From Berberis thunbergii (lineage: Eukaryota > Streptophyta > Magnoliopsida > Ranunculales > Berberidaceae), in the NCBI GenBank assembly GCA_003290165.1, contig QNQO01000828.1, positions 372,001 through 436,000 of the forward strand: a stretch of 64,000 nt of DNA. Direction: 5' to 3'. A program made the position numbers and the translations under genes. Below, piece by piece: positions 48,010 to 59,903 of the stretch. How positions within the stretch are numbered: position 1 is the first letter of the stretch; each line of letters opens with the position of its first letter. The notes below the pieces were generated by a model. The model made no database searches. It was not told the DNA's origin and was given only the letters and a program-made list of their open reading frames with translations.

Positions 48010-48883
48010 ATTCTGGCAGTTCCTGGCCATATGCTCTGGCCTGTTGCAGGTATAGCATAGGAATTGTATTGTGTCTTTCCTTGAGGGGTGTTTTTGTCCA
48101 TTCTGATTTCGCAGAGGATTCTGATTTTGTTGGTTGCAGTTTTGGTTGTTTCGGTTCTTATTGTTCCGATTTTGATTGTGACTGATTCTTCATAGTCTTT
48201 ACATCGGGTTTCAGAGCCACAGAGGTGGATTTCTTATGGTTAGAAATAATCAGAATTTCATCTTTCTGATCTTGTTTTCGAGCTTCCTCCTCAATCCGAA
48301 GTCAGGTGATCAAACTTTCTAGAGAGAATTCTTTGGTTTTATGCCTAAGTGCATTCTTAAAGTCTTTCCAGCTAGGGGGCAGTTTGTTTATCACAACAGC
48401 TACTTGAAATTGTTTATCTAAGGACATGCCTTCAAGTATGACTTCATGAACAATTTTTTGTAGCTCGTGAGATTGGATTTCCACAGATTTGTCATCAGTC
48501 ATTTGGTATTTCAGGTAGCGACTAACGACATATTTCTTTGTGCCAGCCTCCTAAGTGTTATATTTTTTCATAAGGGCTTCCCAAATATCTTTAGCAGATT
48601 TTTCAGAGCAGTAATAATCATATAGGTTATCAGACAGACCATTCAGAACATAATTCTTACACATAAAATCATTTTCAATCCAGGAATCTAATTCCTTAGT
48701 TTGGGTTTCATCAAGTTCAACAGGAAATACAGATTTCTCGGTATTACAGATATAGGCAACCTTTTTCGTAGTTAAGAAAAATAACATTTTCTATCTCCAT
48801 CTTTTAAAGTGTTGACCCTCAAAATGAAAGGGCCTGTTAAGATCTTTAGCATCAATTTTAGTAGTAGTAGACATGACAAATAT
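48010..48883 (-). pseudogene. Copia C gag
   Basis: It starts MSTTTKIDAKDLNRPFHF near 48875, has a stop at about 48789, and continues with LFFLTTKKVAYICNTEK and KDIWEALMKKYNT. It ends in a zinc knuckle CYTCNRPEHMARNC (48016-48057, C-x2-C-x4-H-x4-C). It is a typical Copia gag of the UBN2 type with two or more frame breaks. Confidence 0.5.
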
Positions 48884-48898
48884 AAATTGTCTTAAAAT

Positions 48899-49640
48899 TG
48901 TTGGAAATACAATTGCTGTAAAATAAACAGGAACGAAGTTACCAAAATTTTATTGGGTTGAGTCGTGGACTAGGTCGTTATCTTTAAGACGTTTCTTGGC
49001 TCCGCCCAATTTTGTGCAAGCAGTATGTAAGCTCCGTCGTCCCCAGGATAAAACAGCCCGAAATCTCTTTCTGTCTCATTCTATCACATGCATAAAACTC
49101 TGTTTGAAAATAGGGAGTTTTGGAAACTCTCTGAAACTCTTTTGCTAATAAGAATATGAAATTGTTTTCTTTTTAATTATCATTAAGCTGAAAATGAGAG
49201 CCTATTTATAGGCTGAAAGAGAGAGACGTTGGATAAAAATGTGGACTAATAAGTGGAAAAAATTGCGAATCACGTGGATTGGTGGAGAGAAGACTAGGTC
49301 TCCTATGACTCAGTCTTGTTCTCTAGAGAAAATAAAAGATTTTTATTTTTATTTTTTTCAAATAAAATGTCAGCAAAAAGAATATTATAGTTCTCATCTC
49401 ATCTCGACTTGGCTCGGTCAGACGAACCGCGCACTGAGTGGACCTACATTGGTCTATCTCCTCCTTCCTCCACAAAAGTGGGTACCCCTTGGGGTCCAAA
49501 CCCAAATTAAAAAAATATCCTTATTAACTTCTCCAAAGTGAGTTACATAAAGGATATAGGACTATGCAATGTTTAAAGATATTGAAAGCTAAAATCCCAT
49601 TTTCCTATTTTTTTTTGAAATTCATACACATGTTCCAACA
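48899..49640 (-). repeat. 5' LTR of Copia C
   Basis: 742 bp, a direct copy of 43900-44566 with an extra block near 49285-49375. It contains the TATA-like CTATAAATA in element orientation near 49204-49212. It is oddly followed on its outer side (49641-49655) by a polypurine-like string. Confidence 0.5.
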
Positions 49641-50045
49641 ATCCCCTACTTGAATGGAACATGAGAAACAACCAAAAGGGTACGAGCCATGTCTGCGGTG
49701 TGATTATGCTTGCATTCAACAAGCCCGTTTTGTTGTGTGTGTGTGGGCAAGACAACCGATGATGGATGCCAAGAGAAGCACATAAAGTGGACATCAAGTG
49801 ATTGACATATTCAGTCCAGCCATCACTCGAAAAGTGTGCAATATTGCACTGGAAGTGGTTTTTGATAGAGACAAAAAATGTATGAATGTGAGTAAGGACT
49901 TCAGATTTACGACGCATAGGGAATATCCAAGAAAACATAGTAAAATCATCAATGAAAAACATATAGTATTTGAAACCAGAAACATAAGTGATGATACACC
50001 AAACAGTCCATCCTCTACACCGTACACATGTCATGATGATATCGA

Positions 50046-50667
50046 GAAATAGTAGGCCCAAGCATCAGCCTAACATTGATCTGGCCCAAGCGGTCCCAAA
50101 CCCGCACAGTGCAGTCCGTCAAACAGACCCAAAATCCTTACAACCTACTAAGCCCATGTGTCTCACATCTATCTTCAATACCCATAAGCCCTGCTAAGGC
50201 AAGTATATCGAGGGTCAGCTTCGGACAGGCAAGACAACAACACTTTGCTTCTAACTAGGAAGCAAATTCCAGAGTATATATTACACATAGATACTTCTAT
50301 CTATGGACGACTTTTGGAGAATGAACTATCTCCCACGTATCTAGGAGCACAAGGCTAACAGGGAAACTCCCCTTTACATCACGACTCCTAATTAGATAAG
50401 GATATCCACGAAGATCTTTTTTCCTAAACTACGCTATCAATGGCCTAGTCGAACCAAGACTTCAGCACTATAAATAAGACATGAGGTTGGTAAGCTAAGG
50501 CACACTAAAAATTCCCTGTTTACAACATTACGTCTTCCTCATATCCCTATCTAACTTTAGCATCGGAGTTCCATCGGCCACCACAATAATGGTTCGTGGC
50601 TCACGTGCGTTCCTTGTGCAGGTTTGCAAGTCAAGATCAAAGCAAAGAGCAAAAATCAACTGCATCA
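50046..50667 (+). repeat. 5' LTR (right part) of Gypsy element D
   Basis: It ends CTGCATCA just before a primer site. It contains a TATA box TATAAATA at 50469-50476 and a leader. The left limit is the junction with Copia B near 50,045. The 3' LTR of D (from 62,402) is longer and does not resemble the visible part, so this LTR appears to lack its 5' portion. Confidence 0.5.
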
Positions 50668-50670
50668 GTT

Positions 50671-50688
50671 TGGCGTCGTCCGTGGGGA
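50671..50688 (+). other. Primer-binding site of Gypsy element D
   Basis: TGGCGTCGTCCGTGGGGA, three bases after the LTR end, is a slightly altered form of the tRNA-complementary site typical of plant Gypsy elements. Confidence 0.5.
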
Positions 50689-50857
50689 TCGACAAAGTTC
50701 CTAACTTTTCACTATCATCATCTCTTTTCAGAATATAGAGGGATGGTGATCACCAGATCACGCAATAGCGGATAACAAGGGGACGCATTAAGTGCTTAGA
50801 CTAGCGCTATACCTCCACTCTCAGTAGTGTCAGTGACACACTGACCCCAGGATAGAT

Positions 50858-51913
50858 TTGTTGTCGTCTCAAATACAGAAAATTGCCAAAGTAGTGGAGA
50901 TTCTCATACAACAGAACCCTTCATCTGCTAATGGAGATCAGGAGCAACACAGGCCTCCATCTCTGAAAGACAACAGAGAGCAAGCACATAAGAGTCAAGC
51001 CTTCGCTAGTTTTCATTGGACTAGAGGATGCGGCACAGCTAACGCGGAACCGACATTCAGGGCAGATAGGCTTGCCCTACAAAGTTCGACTTCTACGATG
51101 GGACCAGCGACCCATTTGATCACCTACGCCATTACCAGCATGTAATGTCACTCAAAGAAGGATCTGAGTCGGTGATGTGTAGAATTTTCCCTATCAGCCT
51201 GAAAAAATTAGCATTAACATGGTTACACAACCTCCGCCCAAAGTCGATCAACTCATTCAAGGTGTCGGCGAAGAAGTTCCTGACGTGCTTTGTCGGAAGG
51301 CAGCTTCTCCGAAAAGGCCCACACTACATACTCTCTCTGAAGCAGAAATCCAATGAGACACTCAAAGAGTATGTCACACGCTTCAACGATGAGCTGACGC
51401 TCATTGACGGTTGCAGCGACAACACAACCGTGACAACTTTTACCGCGAGCCTAAAAGAAGGAAAACTTTTATGACTTCCTCACCTTGAAACTCGCTTTGG
51501 ATATGACGAAATTCCTTAAAGGTGCCAAGAGGCACATTTCCTTAGACGAGATGAGAATTGTGAAGAGGGAAATAGAAGTTTATAAGAAGCCCTTCGTTCC
51601 TAAGGACAAAAATGAGGGAAGAAGGCAAGAGGGTGAAGAAAGGAGCAAGCGAAAGCGCAACGACAACAGGTCAGACTCTGGCCGGGCTAGACCAGAGAAA
51701 GCTTCCTACTACGTTGGATCCAAATCCATGACCCCTCTCAATTGTAGCTTATCGGACGTCCTGAATTCCATGAAAAACTGGGAAGATCTAAAGTTGCTCC
51801 CAAAGCAACGTGGAAACCCCTCCAAACGTGACAACAACAAGTATTGCTCATACCACAAGGAGGGCGGCCATGACACCAACGATTGCAAGAGTCTAAGGTA
51901 CGAGATGGAGTAC
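50858..51913 (+). pseudogene. Gypsy D gag
   Basis: Segments show TYDPISMHDYAC-like start content in mixed frames, then MSLKEGSESVMCRIFPISLK, LTWLHNLRPKSI, LSLKQKSNETLKEYVTRFN and a C-terminal Cys/His motif YCSYHKEGGHDTNDC. These are retrotransposon gag features of plant Gypsy elements. A frameshift lies near 51470. The frame ends EMEY at the Athila insertion point. Confidence 0.5.
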
Positions 51914-53542
51914 TGATAGGGGCATAATTAGGCTATTTTTAGTGTCATATTTCTATATATATTTTGGCTATTACTTGTTAATTATTGTACTAATTACTAT
52001 TTTTGTGTTTGTGTAGGTTTCCAATTATATAAGATTCTAAAATATAAGCTAAGTGAAGCAAATTTGCAACTAATTTCACAAGGAAACCAAACAAACAAGG
52101 AAACCAAGCAAAAAACAATTATAAAAGGGATGATACCTTGCTTTGGAGGGAATCCATCCAGCAATAGCATCCCCATCCATAGCCTCCTAATCCATCCACA
52201 GCTTTTATCGCCTACGCTAGCCAACAACCCTCGCATTTAGGGCCTCCACAACAAGCCCTAATCCACTGCCACAACAAGCCAAGCATCCTCCCACAGCCGC
52301 CGTCGTAACAGCCAATCGCCACCACCATCACCACATCCAACCCCTCTCCTCTCGATCTCTCAAAGTTTCAAATCCACAACATCATCGCAGCACGATCCAG
52401 CCACAACCTTCATCATCACCGCAGGCTTCTGTTCATCTCCTCTTCCTTACAACCACAATCCCTTTTTCCATTCTCTTTCCTCATCCCGTCGCCCTCCTTC
52501 ACAACACCCATCTAATCTCCTTCTCTTTCACTGTCCCTCGTCATCCCCTTCTTTCTCACACTCTAATTCACAAGCAGATCGCATGAGGAAGAAGAAGAAA
52601 GATATCCCATCGCGCTATTTGCACCCCAATTTCCACTCAGTACCACCACGGACCAGGTGACAATGTTTTGTTTCATCTCTTAACTCTTTCTCTTATTTTT
52701 AGTTTGATATTTAATTATGTATTGCTATTCGAACATGATTAATATGTCTAGCTAAACTTTTCTTAGTTAGGGGTGGATTCGAAGCCCTGAACATGTGTTT
52801 TATGAAATAATTGAATTTAATCTTCCTTGCTATTAGTGATTGTGTTTTACTTAACTGATTTATAGAAAACTTTTCTTTGTGTGTTTGTTAAGGTGGCCAA
52901 CTTAGTAAGCATCCTAGGATCTGGGGCTGGAATATATGAGAGTTTCACCTAATTGTTATAATCCTATATTCACAAGTAGTAAATACCAAGGAACGTTGGT
53001 AAGGTTAAGTAAAAACTTAGGTAAGAACAAGATGTTGATCATACTTGTAATTGCCTAGTCAGTGTTCATATTTTCCACAAAACTTAATGATCTTAGATTG
53101 TTATATAACTTGCGATTCCTGTTTAGATAGCATGATAAAAATAGTTTCAAAGCGATGCTTATTTTAATTCAACGAACTTGGAAAAATAATAAGATTAATG
53201 CAGTGCTTATCACGGTTAATTTTGAGCATTGTCTCTCACGAATTAGCAAGTGATTATTGAAGATTGATTTATGAGCATATGTTTGGTGTGTGGAGATGAT
53301 AGCTAATTTATCATATTGCCATCCCTTTAGTTTTATTATCTTTACAACAATTTTTCGTAGTTATTTTCATAGTTTAATTTAGAAAATTCAATCCCCCATT
53401 ATTTAATTAATTAGATTGTTAGTTGTTTTTTAGCTATTCTTAGTGATAATTGGCAAACCCCGGTCCAGAATGATCCCTATTTATTATATACTACAATCAC
53501 AAAGCAATGTATTAAGTTGTGTGCTACTAAAATGATGCATCA
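51914..53542 (+). repeat. 5' LTR of Athila-type element E
   Basis: It begins TGATAGGGGCAT and ends ATGCATCA. TATA box TATAAAAGG lies at 52120-52128, followed by a C-rich leader zone and an AT-rich end. It lacks about 36 bp near 52,290 that the other LTR has. Confidence 0.5.
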
Positions 53543-53547
53543 ATTTT

Positions 53548-53565
53548 TGGCGCCGTTGCCGGGGA
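53548..53565 (+). other. Primer-binding site of Athila-type element E
   Basis: TGGCGCCGTTGCCGGGGA, five bases after the LTR. This is the site complementary to tRNA-Asp that characterises Athila elements. Confidence 0.5.
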
Positions 53566-53668
53566 TTAGAAAATTTGTTAATTACTTCATTAGTTTTTAT
53601 TTATTTATTTATTTTTCTTTTTATTGATTTATTTTCCTTCTTTCTACCTTTATCTCAGGTACTAGTTC

Positions 53669-54745
53669 ATGCGCAATAGGAGATCCAACGAAAACTTATT
53701 AGAATACGATTCAGAGCCCGAGAAAACATTTAGAAGACAAAAGAGAGAAACAAAAGAGTCACAAACATCTAGCTCTGAATCAGAATCTAAAGAGTTTGAT
53801 ATGGGAGACAATATATCTTTTAAAGAACTTTCGACATCCACATTGGACAATGCCGTACCATTGTGCATTCAATATCCATTAGCTGTGCAGGGCAAGACTG
53901 AGTCATTCGAGCTGAAATTCAGCCTACTTCATCATATTCCGAAGTATCATGGTCTTTCTATGGAGGATCCAAATAAACATTTAAAGGAATTTCTAGTTGT
54001 ATGCTCCAGTATGACGCCAATAAATGTGGATGAGAACATCCTAAAGTTGAGAGCATTTCTTTTTTCTCTAGCTGATAGGGTTAAGGATTGACTCTATGAA
54101 CTACCTTGGGATAACATGAAAAAGGTGTTTCTAGAAAAATTCTTCCCAACTTCCAAAATTATCTTGTTGAGGAAGAAAATCAGTGGTATATAGCAAGGTC
54201 TAGGAGAATCATATTCGGCTTACTATGAGCGCTTCAAAACTCTCATAGCATCATGTCCACAACATCAGATGAAGGAAGAGCTTCTGATTCAATACTTTTA
54301 TGAGGGATTGCTTCCTCTTGAGCGACAGATGTTTGATGCAGCGGCAGGGGGAGCTTTGGTTGATAAAACTCCAGCAGCAGCAAAGACTTTGATTGCAAAC
54401 TGTGCTTTAAATGCCCAACAGTATGAAGGAATTGGAGAGCCTTCACGCCAAGTCAATGAGGAAAATACTAATTCTAGTTTGGAAGCTCAAATGGCTAATC
54501 TTACCTCACTTGTGACTCAGGCCCTAGGGAAGCCAAATGTGCTAGGAGTTGCACAAGTTTGCGACGTGTGTACTAAGTCAGGACATCCATCTGATCAATG
54601 TCCTCAACTGATTGAAAATGGCGATTGGGAGAATGTCAATGCAGTATGTTTTCAGGGGCAAAATCACTATAGAAATAACCCTTATTCGAACACTTACAAT
54701 GAATGTTGGAGAAATCATCCCAGCTTTGGATGGAGAAATTCATAA
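53669..54745 (+). pseudogene. Athila-type gag
   Basis: Acidic and basic N-terminus, then FSLLHHIPKYHGLSMEDPN, KHLKEFLVVCSS, a stop at 54089, and after two frame breaks ESYSAYYERFKTLIASCP, LIQYFYEGLLPLERQM and the zinc knuckle CDVCTKSGHPSDQC (C-x2-C-x4-H-x4-C). This is the gag of Athila/Tat-type Gypsy elements. Three interruptions make it non-functional. Confidence 0.5.
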
Positions 54746-55140
54746 CAACCTCAACAACAAGCTTCAAATCGGCCACCCCCTGGATTTTTTCAAGGACCAC
54801 CTGAACCACCTCAGCACAATTCAGATATGCCGCTTAATTATGATGAGATTATGAAATCATTAACTATTTCTCAGCAGAACCAAGCAAAAGATATAGCAGA
54901 TTTGAAACTACAAATGGGACAAATAGCTGAGTTTATTGGAAAATTCGCGAGCAAGGAAAACTTCCTAGTTCTACCATTCCAAATTCGAAAGGCAAGTTTG
55001 AAACCGCAAAAGCAATTACATTGAGGAGTGGTAGGCAAATTGAGAATGAGCCAATAGTCCCTTAACTGAGTCGAAATAGGGAAACTGAGTTACAGAAGGA
55101 TTCTCCAGCCATCATTGAAACACCAGAGCTTCAAGGTATA

Positions 55141-55862
55141 AAGGTGAGCATTCCAAATTCAATTTCTGTTAATCTTGTTCCACCTTTTGTGCATTTTCCA
55201 GGCAAGTTTGCCAAATCTAGAAAAGATGAACATGATAAGGAAATTTGGAAACTTTCCGAAAAGTCCAAGTCAATATTTCGCTTCTTGATGTTATTAAGAA
55301 AGTGCCAAAGTATGCAATATTTTTGAAAGAGCTTTGCACAACAAAGAGACGACTTCGAGACGGAGAGGTAGTTAAGGTGAGTGAAAATGTCTCCGCAGTT
55401 CTTCAAAGGAAATTGCCACCAAAGTGTAAGGATCCGGGTAGTTCACTATCCCTTGTGTTATCGGTAATACTAAAATTGAAAATTCAATCCTAGACTTAGT
55501 TGTTTCAATTAATGTTATGTCGTATTCTATTTATGAATCTCGGGAAGTTAAAAAATGATGGTGTTATTATTCAATTTGCTGACCGTTCTAATGCATATCC
55601 TCGAGGTTTGTTGGAAGATGTGTTGGCGTAGGTTAACCTTTTGATATTCCCAGCAGATTTCTATGTGCTTGAGATGGAAGATTCAGAATTTTCAGCATCT
55701 TTGCGTCTTCTTTTAGGGCGCCCCTTCATGAAAACTCCAAAGACAAATATTGATGTGCATGCGGGGAAACTAACCATGGAATTTGACGGTGATGTGATTG
55801 GCTTCAACATCTTTGAAGCCATGAGATATCCTACTAAAAATCATTCTTATTTTTTCTATTAA
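55141..55862 (+). pseudogene. Athila-type protease region
   Basis: Frames read PPKCKDPGS, then INVMSYSIYES, VIIQFADRSNAYPRGLLEDV, FPADFYVLEMED and LLGRPFMKTPKTNIDVH. This is the aspartic-protease-like domain between gag and RT. The D-x-G active site is damaged (LDLVVSINV), and several frameshifts occur. Confidence 0.5.
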
Positions 55863-55974
55863 TGTGAATGACAATTTCGCCCAGAAATTGTCAGACATCA
55901 GAAATGAGGATGAACTTTAGACCACCATCACTACTGTCATTGGATATGAGAGCAATAAAGTTCCCTATGACACA

Positions 55975-56345
55975 AGAAGCGGAAGAAATTACAGTTGAAT
56001 GAGCTCGAAAAGATTCAAGATGAGGCCTATGATAGTAAAGGCAATTATAAGGAGAACACCATAGTTTTTCATGATCAGATGATCCATGGAAATACTTTTG
56101 TCATTGGAATGAAATTCTTGCTTTTCCAATAATGTCTTAGAACTGGTAAGTTATGTTCTGAATGGGTTAGTCCTTTTATTGTTACTAATGTTTTTCCCCA
56201 TGGTGTTATACAGATTAAGAGTGTCACAACCGGGAGGAGTTTAAAGTGAAACATCATCGACTTAAGCCCTATTATGAGTCATTTGTGGAGCATGACGTGG
56301 AGAACGTATCACTCCATGTTGCCACTTATTTCGAGGATTAATTGC
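55975..56345 (+). pseudogene. Athila-type integrase C-terminal end, fused to the protease region by deletion
   Basis: LQLNELEKIQDEAYDS, KENTIVFHDQMI, VSPFIVTNVFPHGVIQIKS and HRLKPYYESF are the closing segments of Athila integrase. They lie about 110 bases after the protease region, so roughly the whole RT, RNase H and integrase core has been deleted. Confidence 0.5.
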
Positions 56346-56379
56346 AGATACTGTCAGGCTACATGACGTTAAAACAAAC

Positions 56380-58194
56380 GCTTCTTTGAAGGCAACCCAA
56401 TCATATTTGCTTTCTCCATCCCTTTATTTTCTTTTCGTCATTTTTGCTTATGTTTGTTAGTAGCTTGTTTTTCCGCGTTTAAATCTTTCATTACATGTGC
56501 TATAATCTATTAACATTGAGGACAATGTTAGGTTTAAGTGTGGGGGGAACAAAACGTTGTTTTTATAAAAAAATAAAAGATTAAAAATTTAAAAATATCA
56601 GTCCATAAAAAATATATAAAAAAATGTTGGTTTTTATTTGTTGGTATTAGTGTCAGTAAAAAAATAATAAAAAAATTTAGTTGTTTCGAGTCTTAGGATA
56701 CTTTCCAATACAATGATGAGACTTGGTTTTTAATTGCATGACTTTAAGGTGATTTATAAGCATGATTTGAGATTTAATATTATTATTTAGTTAATACTTA
56801 TTCATGGTTATCATATGCAAATTCACATGTAATCAACTTAATAATTGGTACTCATAGCATGCTTAATTGAATTTAACTCATTATAACCCATATGTGAGCT
56901 TTGAGCCTATTATTCCTTTGATTTAGAGAGTTTTTAGTTAGGTCATCTTTTATTTCTTTTGTCAATAATAATTTGTTGCATGATCTCAATTTTGTTTGCT
57001 TTGGTTGCTATTTGGATTGATTTCATAATTAAGAATTAAATACTAAAACTTGTATTAATTTCGTTCAAAGCATCATATTGAATTGCATGACATGCTTGAC
57101 ATGATAAAGGCACATAGTTTCCACCATTGCCAAATAAATTTGATCCATGATATATTTCCTTTAGGTTAACCCTGTTGAGTCTGTTATTAAGCCTTTTGTT
57201 TCATTACCCTCATTTTTTATCCCTAGCCTAATTAAAAGAGTGGAACATAATTTGATTTGCAGAGATTTTATTGTGGTTCAAGGTACGTTGAAAAGCAAGT
57301 GTGGGGGAAGACCCTTGTGGTAGACTGTTCAAGAAGAAAGAGTTGCCAAAAAAAATTTCTTTGGTACAAAGTTACAGAAGGGACAAAAGTCCTCATTTAT
57401 ATTCATTCAGTTTTTCAATACCATACAAATAGTCTAGTTCTTTTCATTCAGTAGATACAAAATAACGGCTGAAACTCTTCATTATCAGTGGGTCATCTCT
57501 TCATTTCCCACTTATGTCTTGAACCATATGATTATTTGCTAATATCTCTAATCTTATTACATGCTTTCACCATTTCTTCATGCCCTTTGAAAATTTCATA
57601 TCCATTCTTTCTCTTCCCTTGACCCCTGCCCCATTGCAACCTGAATTAAGACCTTTTGATTGAGTGTATCTTGCAATGTCACGATGTCGAGATTCGAATG
57701 AGGAATGAACATATGGTGTCCCTAGTTCTTGCATTCAAGTAGTAGCATTCCTTTCATGAGATCATATATCTGGGAAAAAATGGTTAGAAAATGCCTTTCT
57801 TTCTTGTTATATCATATGTGAGTTATTTGTTTTTCTTTTACATCAATCCTCTCACATATAACTAGAATAGGAAGAGTGATTTTACCAAACAATCAGTGAA
57901 AAAGAAAAGAGTGCATCCAGTGAAAATTTTGGGTTAATTCTTCTTGGCACGCACTTGAGTTTTACAATCACTTGGATTGATTTAATTGTAAATTTTTATA
58001 TCATTGCTTTGAACATATATTAATTTTCGAATGATGTAGATTTAATCTTATGTTTATAAATAATCTTAACACGTCATGATCCGTTGAAAATCTCTGAGAC
58101 AAATGTTGGAAGTTATAGATTGAGTCATTTGAGTATTTTATTTTTGTTTCTTGGATTTGCTCGAGGACTAGCAAAAGATAAGTGTGGCAGAATT
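56380..58194 (+). other. Non-coding 3' region of Athila-type element E
   Basis: AT-rich sequence where full Athila elements carry a long 3' segment (sometimes with an env-like frame). Polypurine-like AGTGTGGGGGGA (56538-56549) and AGTGTGGGGGAAG (57298-57310) recur. No coding is visible. Confidence 0.5.
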
Positions 58195-59898
58195 TGATAG
58201 TGGCATAATTAGGCTATTTTTAGCACCATATTTCTATATATATTTTTGGCTATTACTTGTTAATTATGGTACTAATTACTATTTTCGTGTTTGTGTAGAT
58301 TTTCAATTACAAGATTCTAAAATATAAGCTAAGTGAAGCGAATTGGCAACTAATTGCACAAGGAAACCAAACAAACAAGGAAACCAAGCAAAAAACAATT
58401 ATAAAAGGGATGATACCTTGCTTTGGAGGGAATCCATCCAACAATAGCATCCCCATCCATAGCCTCCTAATCCATCCATCCACAGCTTCTATCGCCTACG
58501 CTAGCCAACAACCCTCGCATTCACGGCCTCCACAACAAGCCCTAATCCACCGCCGCAGCAAGCCAAGCATCCTCCCACAACCGCCGTCGTTCTGAACCCG
58601 TCATCAATCATCCTCACAGATCCCTCCTCCTAGCAACAGCCGATCGCCACCACCATCATCACATCCAACCCCTCTCATCTCGATATCTCAAAGTTTCAAA
58701 TCCACAACATCATCGCAGCACGATCCAACCACAGTCTTCATCACCACCACAGACCTCCATTCATCTCCTCCTCCTTACCACCACATTCCCTTTTTCCATC
58801 CCTTTTCCTCATTCCGTCGTCCTCCTTCACAACACCCATCTGATCTCCCTCTCTCTCGCTGTCCCTCGTCATCCCCTTCCCTCTCACACTCTGATTCACA
58901 AGAAGATCACAGAAGGGGAAGGAGCGGATCACGTGAGGAAGGAGAAGGAAGATATCCCATCACGTTATTCTCACCCCAGTTTCCACTCAGTACCACCACG
59001 GATCAGGCGACAGTGTTTTGTTTCATCTCTTATCTATTTCTCTTATTTTTAGTTTGATATTTAATTATGTATTGCTATTCAAACATGATTAATATTTCTA
59101 GCTAAACTTCTCTTAGTTAGTGGTGGATTCGAAGCCCCGAACATGTGTTTTATGAATTAATTGAATTTAATATTATTTACTATTAGTGATTGTGTTTTAC
59201 TTAACTACTTTATAAAGAACATTTCTTTGTATGTTTGTTAAGGTTGCCAACTTAGTAAGCAGGCTAGGATCTGGGGCTGGAGTATAAGAAAGTTTCACCT
59301 AATTGTTATAATCCTATATTCACAAGTAGTAAATACCAAGGAACGTTGGTAAGGTTAAGTAAAAACCTAGGTAAGAACAAGATGTTGATCATACTTGTAA
59401 TTGCCTAGTCAGTGTTCATATTTTCCACAAAACTTAATGATCTTAGATTGTATCTAACTTGCGATTCTTGTTTAGATAGCATGATAAGAATAGTTTCAAA
59501 GCGACGCTTAGTTTAATTCAACGAACTTAGGAAAATAATAAGATTAATGCGTGCTTATCATGGTTAATTTTGAGCATTGTCTCTCACGAGTTAGCAAGTG
59601 ATTATTGAAGATTGATTTATGAGCATATGTTTGGTGTGTGCAGATGATAGCTAATTTCTCATATTGCCATCCCTTTAATTTTATTATCTTTACAACAATT
59701 TTCGTAGTTATTTTCATAGTTTAATTTAGAAAATCCAATCCCCCATTATTTAATTAATTAGATTGTTAGTTGTCTTTTAGCTATTTTTAGTGATAATTGG
59801 CAAGCCCTCTAATCTCTGGTCCAGAACGATCCCTACTTATTATATACTACAATCACAAAGCAAGGTATTAAGTTGTGTGCTACTAAAATAACGCATCA
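58195..59898 (+). repeat. 3' LTR of Athila-type element E
   Basis: It begins TGATAGTGGCAT and ends ACGCATCA. A direct copy of 51914-53542 with scattered substitutions and indels, including an extra block near 58,590. In front lies a degenerate polypurine tract AGTGTGGCAGAATT. Confidence 0.5.
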
Positions 59899-59903
59899 AT
59901 TAT

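Larger units (their letters stand above)
43900..49640 (-). mobile_element. Copia LTR retrotransposon C, inserted in Copia B
   Basis: The LTRs are at 43900-44566 and 48899-49640, with a - strand internal region in the order gag, protease, integrase, RT, RNase H. It lies between two integrase pieces of Copia B. The flanks GAAAT and ATCCC do not form a target duplication. No initiator-Met-type primer site follows the 5' LTR. The coding is broken by stops, an RT deletion and a lost integrase aspartate. Confidence 0.5.
35516..50045 (-). mobile_element. Outer Copia relic (call it Copia B), split by two later Copia elements
   Basis: Three pieces read in order on the - strand: integrase at about 50040-49650, integrase end plus RT start at 43899-42813, and RT continuation at 35609-35520. 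The first piece has GFKYYMFFIDDF and SWIFPMRRKSEV. The second has INRLPTPILLWP, LRTFGCACYPHL and EWCKAMAEEFNALL. The third has a QLD motif in a region with a stop. Gaps between pieces correspond to later insertions. Stops and frameshifts are frequent, and no LTRs of its own were found, so it is a truncated old copy. Confidence 0.5.
51914..59898 (+). mobile_element. Athila-type Gypsy deletion derivative (element E), inserted in Gypsy D
   Basis: It has long LTRs (1,629 and 1,704 bp), a tRNA-Asp-type primer site, gag, a protease region, then directly the C-terminal end of integrase and a long non-coding stretch. RT, RNase H and the integrase core are missing. The flanks AGTAC (51909-51913) and ATTAT (59899-59903) agree at three of five. 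The outer gag frame continues across the element from EMEY to IRRGKLKEF-like sequence, which supports the insertion point better than the duplication does. Confidence 0.5.

Noticed and set aside
43900..50045. Copia C and Copia B as a single element
   Set aside because: Two different integrase domains are present, and one pair of LTRs brackets only the inner set.
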